Positions 47,044 through 64,000 of a stretch of 64,000 bases of DNA are shown here, piece after piece. Origin of the DNA: Lingula anatina (Eukaryota > Brachiopoda > Lingulata > Lingulida > Lingulidae). Every line of letters starts with the position of its first letter. Position 1 is the stretch's first letter. The notes under the pieces are model-generated. The model was not told the DNA's origin and made no database searches. It saw only the letters and a program-made list of their open reading frames with translations. The stretch covers positions 595,232-659,231 of the forward strand of contig NW_019776157.1 in assembly GCF_001039355.2 (NCBI RefSeq), in the 5' to 3' direction. Position numbers and translations under genes: made by a program.

Positions 47044-48165
47044 TACAAACTGTCAACATTTCATCTTTGTGGAATATTAATTGCTGTAGGTGAGAAGTAC
47101 ATCTTTTCATCAGTTGTGTCACTATTCTCACAGATGATTGACGGACAGAATTACTTCTGTTGTACAGGAAATATCCCATTTTTTTTATTTCGGTAAATAT
47201 TTTACCCTTGTGCTCAACCACCCCCCCCCCTTCCCCGGCTCCCCCTAAGCAAAATATTGGATCTTTCAGTGCAATATGAAATGTTCATGTATCTCCCCGT
47301 AAGAGATAGTGACCTTCTTGTCCGATTGCTTTGTCAGATGGCCACCTACCCTTAGCAAAATATCGGGCCTGCTGCAAATTTGCAGCGAATTTGCTGCAGT
47401 ATGGCCGCAAATTACCAACCATAACTTGCCGCAAAATTGCTGCAATATTGTTGCAAACTTTTCATTTTACAAGGATATCGCATCTACTTCATGAAAGTGT
47501 GTACGCACAAAGTATTTCCAATAAACAAATATGGCATGCTTGAAGCTAGTGGTTTGAGCAAATAACAGTGGGGGGTCAAGAAGTAGGTCAGAGGACCAAT
47601 ACAATATATAATACGGTTCGATTTCATCCTACTAAGGGTTACCAGAAGAAAGCACAGCTGACTTAATTGAGGCAGATGCAGGTAAGAGACATACAAATAT
47701 ACCGTTTATAATTACAGGCAATACGTTCTAAGGTCAGTATAAAAGAACATAGTGACGCGATGTATTCTATATCCTTCACACCTCGTGATGACTAAGCAAA
47801 AACACCGTATACCTCAGGGCAGGCATACTCGCCCTAGCTTATTTTCTCCTTCCTTTTCTTTTTTCCCCCTTCCTAACACCTCTTCTCCCTTCCTCTCTCC
47901 TCTCATGCACCCCATCTCACCTTTTCGTCATTTCTCTCTTCTCCCTCAGCCCCAGCTCTCCACCCCTCCCTCTCCCTCTCTCTCTGGAAGTGATAGCTAC
48001 TATTTTTCCGAGATGCACGGAACTTTCTTTTAATAAATAAGTTACATGTATTATAAAGATGCATCTATGAAGATGTACTGTAAAGATGTAATATCGAATC
48101 CAAGCTTTTGGTCCCTAGGCCTTCTTCAGGGATTTGAAAAACACACACACACACACACACACATA

Positions 48166-48643
48166 CTTGTCTATGTGTACCAACCGAGGACATCAGCACA
48201 ACACCATACAACCGAGGACATCTTATTCCTTGGTTAAATCAAAATAAAAACATTCAATTTAGGGTAAAATCTATTCGAGTATGAATGTTATAAATTAATT
48301 TTTTATAANTAGTTTCAGTTTAGTCTGCCCTTTACAGCACAACCGAGGACGCGGAATTTGGTCCGCCCTTTACAGCACAACCGAGGACGCGTGTGTATAG
48401 CCCGATTTCAGACAAAAAGTTGGACAGTATTTCTGATACACTCGTGGCGGGAATTTGGCCCGCGCTATACAGCATAACCGAGGACTGGCTCAGAATAGCG
48501 TCAAATTTCACCACCTAACTTGAAATGGGCCCCTTTATGCATTCCACTGCTTATGTCAACCGAGGACGTCCTCGGTTGGAGGTGTGTCCTCGGTTAGTGG
48601 GTTTCGGGCGGGTGTGTGTCCTCGGTTAGAATGCGTGCACAAG
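48166..48643. mobile_element. Non-autonomous TIR element with AACCGAGGAC repeats
   Basis: Inserted in a (CA)n run of deiodinase block copy 2; copy 1 lacks it. AACCGAGGAC occurs six times forward (48182, 48210, 48341, 48379, 48476, 48558) and three times reversed (48568, 48586, 48618). The pair at 48558-48577 is a perfect 20-bp palindrome. The outer ends CTTGT...AACCGAGGACA are inverted copies at about 19 of 27 bases. An N at 48309 lies inside. Confidence 0.75.
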
Positions 48644-48647
48644 AGCA

Positions 48648-48662
<15 letters not shown>

Positions 48663-48720
<58 letters not shown>
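48663..48720. repeat. (CA)n-(GA)n compound microsatellite
   Basis: Short CA run followed by about 27 GA dinucleotides, upstream of deiodinase copy 2. Confidence 0.9.
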
Positions 48721-48723
<3 letters not shown>

Positions 48724-48822
48724 CGCGCGTGCATTAACTGTCACCAAATCTTTCAGATGGACTTACAGCGTGCTACATTTTTGTTTGCAGGTGTGTAACC
48801 TGACTTTGACAACAGACCAAAG

Positions 48823-49347
48823 ATGACAGAAGATAACATAACACCAGTTGAGCTTGACGACAAAGTGCCGGACATCTCGGTTGTCAGTTTGGATGGCTCT
48901 TCACGTCCGCGCCTCTTGGAATTTGCAAAACCACAGCGCCCCCTTGTGCTGAATTTCGGAAGCTGCACCTGAGGCCCGTTTATGGCAAACGTCGCCGCTT
49001 TTAAGCAGCTGGTGACAGAATTTGCCAACAAATCCGATTTTTTAACAATTTACATCCGTGAAGCTCACCCCGTGGATGGCTGGTACATGGAAAACCCGTA
49101 CAAACTGTATCAACACAAAACACTGGAAGAACGCTTGAAGGCAGCGTCCATCTTGGCTGAGAATGACCTGGGCTGCCCCCTGGTGGTAGACGATATTGAC
49201 AACACGGCCGACCGAACCTTTGAAGCGATGCCGGAGAGACTGTATATCATTGTAGATGGGAAAATCGCGTACAAAGGAGGAAAAGGACCATTTAATTACA
49301 ACCTTGAAGAAGTCAGAAATTGGTTGAATGCGTTTAGCAAATTGTAG
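48823..49347 (+). CDS. Iodothyronine deiodinase-like selenoprotein, copy 2 (UGA = Sec at 48970-48972)
   Basis: 174 residues with Sec at residue 50 (TGA 48970-48972), same active site SCT-Sec-GPFM and same downstream motifs as copy 1. Seven residues differ (K7T, S32L, E38Q, D69N, F105L, D166N, I171F), none in the active site, the EAH motif or the C-terminal core. The in-frame upstream TAA and acceptor-like site are also conserved, so the short, anchor-less form is shared. SECIS follows at 49754-49814. Both the UGA and the downstream frame are intact, which argues against a pseudogene. Confidence 0.93.
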
Positions 49348-49753
49348 AAAAAAATTAGACACATATGGCCTAGTTAACAGTAGCCTAATTAAGTTTTGTT
49401 TAAAATTCACTCAATGTTTGAAAGAGGACATGGCAATAGATCCGGTTATGACATCGCGCTAGGTGCAATGGCGATGCAGGTTTCCAGTGAAGATGCTGAT
49501 GAAATACAGTGTAGCACCAGTTTTGTCTCTGCTAAGAAATCTAAAAAGGGAGAAAATAACAAAATCATATAATAAAATAAAGAGCGACACATATATGCTG
49601 GAATAAAGTAGGCCTACCGGTATTAATTATAAGCAGTAGGCCTACATAGTAGGGCCTATAGGACACTGGTACTGAATTTATATTTAATAGGGCCTATGCA
49701 GCCGAATTCTCAATGACATGTAGTGAATGTGACCCAAACCCACATGGAATTAG

Positions 49754-49814
49754 TGCCTACATGACGAGGGTATTTTAATGGTCTTCGACAGAAATATTCT
49801 TTGATGCATCGGCA
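49754..49814 (+). promoter_or_regulatory. SECIS element, copy 2 (form 2)
   Basis: ATGA (49761-49764) and TGAT (49802-49805) core. GAGGGTATTT pairs with AAATATTCTT, unpaired AA follows, and the mini-stem is GTC-TTC-GAC. TGCC/GGCA closes the lower helix. Differences from copy 1 fall in loops or keep pairing. Confidence 0.87.
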
Positions 49815-49861
49815 TTTGCTCCAATACCGGAGCACATTTTCTGTGTTGTTTGCAATATTAA

Positions 49862-49867
49862 AATAAA
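49862..49867 (+). promoter_or_regulatory. Poly(A) signal of deiodinase copy 2
   Basis: AATAAA about 50 nt after the SECIS, same place as in copy 1. Confidence 0.6.
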
Positions 49868-50707
49868 CATACTCGGATAAATAATTTCCTAAAGTTTTGA
49901 GTATTTTTTATTATTATTATAGTGATGACAACGACGTTCTGGAGTCTAAAAACTTTTTACCGACTCTTTTTCATACAAATTTGCACGTATTTATACTTTA
50001 TTTCTCCGTTTTGATCACGCGTTTAATTGTTTTTCTTTCTATTTTCTATGGCGTAATTATTAGAAAATTTCCATTCTCAGGTTGCTACACACGATAGAAA
50101 ATTGCCATCCTGTTTTGAAATGAACCAACCAAATAAAACTGCATCCGATTCGACCTTTTCTATCTTTTCCTAACTCTGAAACACACTTGTTGACTCTTAA
50201 AGAATTTTAACTTAAACCCAATAACTCCCTATCCTTTTACTTATTTGATTCCTTAGTTTAGACTGGTCTTAACAAGGCCTCTGAATTAGTCAATTAATTA
50301 ATTAATTACCACTTGAATGAAAAAAAATGAATTAATAAAATAAATAGATAAATGAATGCACGAATAAACAGAAATATGCAGGAAACTTTAGGAAGCATTT
50401 TAAAGTTACACGGTCGATATAGGCAGCAATACATACACCGTAAGCGTTTCCTTAACTGTCATCTAAAACGAAATTGTTTTAAAAATCTAGACTTGCGATA
50501 GACTAAACAACCACAACCCGTTGTGAAATTTGAATCCGTTTCGTAATGCTTGCTATGATAAACACAGAATGAAAAAAATGGTCCTAAGTCATCTAATCAC
50601 CAAGTTTTGAATTTCTCTCACTCATTCTTATCTTCCCTCCTATTTTCCTCTCCCAATCCACTCTCTCTCTCTCCTTATGTCCTTTCTTTATTCTATCTCT
50701 CTCTCTG

Positions 50708-50745
<38 letters not shown>
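50708..50745. repeat. (CA)n microsatellite
   Basis: About 18 CA dinucleotides. It occupies the place where copy 1 has its private 41905-42720 segment. Confidence 0.9.
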
Positions 50746-50747
<2 letters not shown>

Positions 50748-50922
50748 TATTGGCAAACATAGATGTGAAATCGGAGTTCCCACCAGATAACAAACGCAAT
50801 TCCCTGACATGGTACCAGTTATCTCCAATATTTAAAGAAGCTGAGGTCACCCAGTCCAAATAACACGATATAAGTTTACATATCTTGCAATATCTATTTT
50901 ACCCACGTTAAAAACCAGGCGC

Positions 50923-51597
50923 CTTTGCGCGCGGTGGATTTAGCCAAACTGACTGGCTAGGAACTTGGATGCTGACGAGGCTTCGTTGACTGGGTTTGAA
51001 AGTCGTTTTAACATCTCGCTAAAAAGGTAAGTAGGTTAGTTTTTATGAACTTTCCAGTAGGTGAATCCGAGGAAGGGGGGTGGTGGCTTTAGAGGACGGA
51101 CCACGTCTCTTTTTCGGATACAAAACTTTGGAACCAGGCCTGAACTGTGGGTGTCGATCAAAAAACTTCGCAGAGTGCAAGGGTCTCTGAAACACTTTCT
51201 GTGACCCAGTACGCACGGTTCTCAAGCACGATAAACGTGCCATACCGAAAGAAAAGTGTGTTAGGGTGACTGACAACTTCGCTCGTCGAATTCAAGTGTG
51301 CCCTTAGCGAAATTTCGGTCATTTAAAATACGTGCTTTAAAAATGCATCTTTTGAGTTTAAAACATACATTAAATCAACTTTTCAAATGTTATTATATCA
51401 GATTCAAGGACATGTAATCTTGTCTCAGTAATAAATAAATAATTATCATATTAACGGGTCCCATATCCCAGCTGTTGTCATTCTACACCATTTCTTCATT
51501 ACTGTGCCATCTTTTTATTGTTTAAAGTCGGATAAAGTACAGTTCAAATATTTCAATCATCGTCACAATTTGTATTTCTTTTTGAAAATAGGCAGCC
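50923..51597 (+). other. Upstream region of the cellulase gene
   Basis: Unique DNA after the duplicated block. CTAAAAAG/gtaagt at 51026/51027 could be the donor of a non-coding 5' exon, joined to an acceptor near gaaaatag just before the ATG at 51598. No TATA box stands out. Confidence 0.4.
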
Positions 51598-61139
<9,542 letters not shown>

Positions 61140-63095
61140 GTGGACAGTGGTCTTCCTTTGACGATAGAATTTCCTGCTATAAATCTTATAACCAAGGAAC
61201 ACTACTATTCTACCCTTTACGCATACTTGCTTGTACTAAACAACTATGTTTTTGGCATGATCTGAATGACAGCGGCCATTTTTATATATCTTATAAACCG
61301 TCACACCAAACACACTGTAGCATTAAATACTAGATTGACTGGCACAATGACACACCTACAGTGATGTATAATGTGACCCTGTTACTTTGTATTGACCTGC
61401 AACACTTCTTGACACTTTCTCTAACACGACAACACGGCACGCACGTTAATGAGTTTCACATTGTCAAACAACATATGTCAAGACTAAACACAATATGTCT
61501 TGTAAAACGAATAAAGCTTACTTTTTTAATCCAAAGTAGTAGCCCATAAAATGGACTGTTGGATGATGCACTTTCCACATCTAAAATGAATTAATCGGTT
61601 TCAATATTATAGTAAACCTTTGAATAGAGGCTGGAAGATGTTTGAGTAGTCAAATGATCGAAAGAACCAATTGTGCTTTTCGAATATATGTTTTGAACCC
61701 ATATGAAAAGAGCACACTTCTGATTTAATATTAAAAATGGTTGTCAGGTTAAAATGCTCATGTTGAAAGCTTTTACAACACATTTATCGTGTATTATCTG
61801 GCTGGAAAACGGACAAAGTTTAAGATCACGCGAGACTTACATCACGTCATTATAGAACAGCATCAAAACAAAACGAGATTTCACAATCCTATCAAACTGT
61901 GCGTGATTTTCACCGCATTGATTTATAACACTCAGGCCATTAATTGGCATTATACAATGATAAGATATAAATTGACAATATCGCAATACATAATGGTACC
62001 AATTCGGTTAGGTTATCTAAGTTTAAGGCGGAACGTGAATATGAATCAGGCAAAGCTGGCGTCAATAGATATGATAGATATGAAAAGCTGATAGACGACT
62101 ACATAAATATCGATCACAAACCGATACTGTCACTAGAAGATATAGGTAGGTAGGGATACCACTGACAGCTAATTCTATGCGGAATAGTTTCAATTGCTAT
62201 GTAATGCCAATAGATCAGGTCAATTCATTTAAGTCCCTGTAACACTGGTCGGCGTCCTTTCAGCGTCCCGTTGTGCGGCCCCGTTTGAGAGTAAAAAAAC
62301 ACATAATACTTCACGTGCCGATCATTGAAAATTCCTTCTGCAACCAAAGCGATGCTTGTGCCTCCTTTTTACGACCACAGCCATGCCAGTTTCCTGGTCG
62401 CTCAAAGGACGCAGAAAGGACGCCGTCCAGCGTAAAAGGGGTTTTAATCAACACCAATTATCTTGTGAGATAATTACCATTCGGCATTGGACACGGTATA
62501 CAGGATATGTCAAATATCTCATAAGATCATTGTGATTGATAGAATGCATTTTCAAGATACAAGCATTTGGACTTTAGCTACATGTATATGTTTTCCTATG
62601 GGAATTACTCACAGCCATGGGTACATTTTGTTTGAGCTAGACCTTGCGGATTGTTTATCGAAATTTCCTTGTTTGCGTGTGATTTTAAAAAAGACGTTTC
62701 CTAGCATCTTGACAATTTTGGCAGTGTATAAGCCGTTGGTATTTTGTCATGGCGATAGGTTTATTCCTCCTACTTCAACCGTTGTTGTCAAACTTAGTGC
62801 TGTATCATTACATTTGCTTTAGGACTATATTGATAGTAGTTGACTCGTTACCTTCTAGTCTCTAAGTGAGGCGCTAATTTTCTGTATCATACGTTTTCTG
62901 GTCTTGATTGAAACGAAGCAATATTGTAATCCGTATTCATGTACGTATGGTCAATGAATTACGGTCTCCGGGGTGAAAGGTCTACCGACAGTTAGAAAAA
63001 AATTGGAGGCATAAACGTTTTATAGTTTGAATACTTAAAAATAACTTAATCTAAAAAGAAATTTTGTTCAATTTCAGGCCACTGTAATCTGCAGG
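61140..63095 (+). other. Intergenic DNA between the two GH9 genes
   Basis: Contains the first gene's 3' UTR with AATAAA at 61510-61515 and a weak minisatellite stretch near 61295-61365 (ACACCAAACACACTGTAGCA). A small acceptor-like aatttcag at 63071-63078 probably precedes the 5' UTR exon of the next gene. No other gene recognised. Confidence 0.6.
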
Positions 63096-63605
<510 letters not shown>

Positions 63606-63662
63606 CGGCACGTGGCAGCTGTGCTCTAGCTGCTACAGTTTGCCATGTGCGATTATCAGATG

Positions 63663-63835
63663 GCCGGTGTAACGTGACAGAAAATACCCAATGATACAAA
63701 ACCCGCTTCCCATTAATTTGTACAGGTAAGCCTTACCCTAGATTTGACCCACTTTGGTCAGGCTAACCCTAACCATTATAAGTGAATGAAGGGCGGACTT
63801 TCTGTTACACGGACCCTCAGTTTCGTTACACCGGC
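63663..63835. mobile_element. MITE family E, copy 3
   Basis: GCCGGTGTAACG at the left and its complement CGTTACACCGGC at the right give a 12-bp perfect inverted end. The interior (AACCCTAACCATTATAA, GGACCCTCAGTTTCGTT) matches the copies at 38184 and 46864. Confidence 0.85.
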
Positions 63836-64000
63836 ACCGTTTTAAATTTTGGAAAAGTTGATAATTTGTCTATCTAATATAATAATATTATTTTACCCCA
63901 ATTTCTGAAAAACGAAGATTTTTCACAAGTCCAAATAACGTCATGAGAACTTAGAAAGTAATACTATATATGTCTATACAAAATGAAACTGTGATGTTCA

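Larger units (their letters stand above)
46638..50922. repeat. Segmental duplication, deiodinase block copy 2
   Basis: Counterpart of 37957-42922, starting directly after the N at 46637. Contains a private TIR element (48166-48643) whose interior includes another N (48309). Because it begins at a contig join, an allelic origin cannot be excluded. Confidence 0.82.

Noticed and set aside
51043-51276. A 77-codon minus-strand frame upstream of the cellulase
   Set aside because: Rich in Lys/Arg/Pro and not low-complexity, but I recognise no family and see no splice or second copy to support it.

Overview
This is a eukaryotic, metazoan genomic window. Coding sequence is split by GT-AG introns, AT-rich intergenic DNA is full of microsatellites and small inverted-repeat transposons, and the genes are animal types: a CAMTA transcription factor, a Golgi-type sulfotransferase, a selenoprotein deiodinase and animal GH9 cellulases with CBM2 modules. 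The combination (secreted CBM2-GH9 cellulase plus selenocysteine deiodinase) points to a marine lophotrochozoan, most likely a gastropod mollusc. That is inference from gene content, not proof.

Layout. (1) Positions 181-16243 (+) hold a CAMTA gene lacking only its 5' exons: end of the CG-1 DNA-binding domain, a long acidic/glutamine-rich region, TIG domain, ankyrin repeats and about five IQ motifs. I could resolve sixteen exons with consistent phases. A long 3' UTR or intergenic zone with minisatellites and MITEs runs to about 24.2 kb. (2) Positions 24.25-38.1 kb hold two tandem copies of a block of about 5 kb, each with a single-exon membrane sulfotransferase. The copies differ by clean transposon insertions, including a truncated LINE and a foldback element. 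(3) Positions 38-51 kb hold two copies of a block of about 4.5 kb, each with a short iodothyronine-deiodinase-like selenoprotein with in-frame UGA and a recognisable SECIS element in its 3' UTR. Between them sits a decayed Ty3/gypsy pol gene (-), itself interrupted by an 878-bp DNA transposon. (4) Positions 51.6-61.1 kb hold a 13-exon gene for a secreted three-CBM2 plus GH9 protein whose catalytic glutamate is replaced by alanine. A second GH9 gene starts at 63.1 kb and runs off the window.

Seven isolated N bases (20034, 24252, 30031, 31767, 46637, 48309, 54327) look like contig joins. Several are followed by sequence that repeats what lies elsewhere in the window, so part of the apparent duplication may be unmerged haplotypes. 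This is clearest at 54327, where the repeated exons cannot be spliced in frame.

The genes are independent animal loci and do not form a pathway. The strongest biology is the paired selenoprotein deiodinases with SECIS elements and the catalytically altered cellulase.
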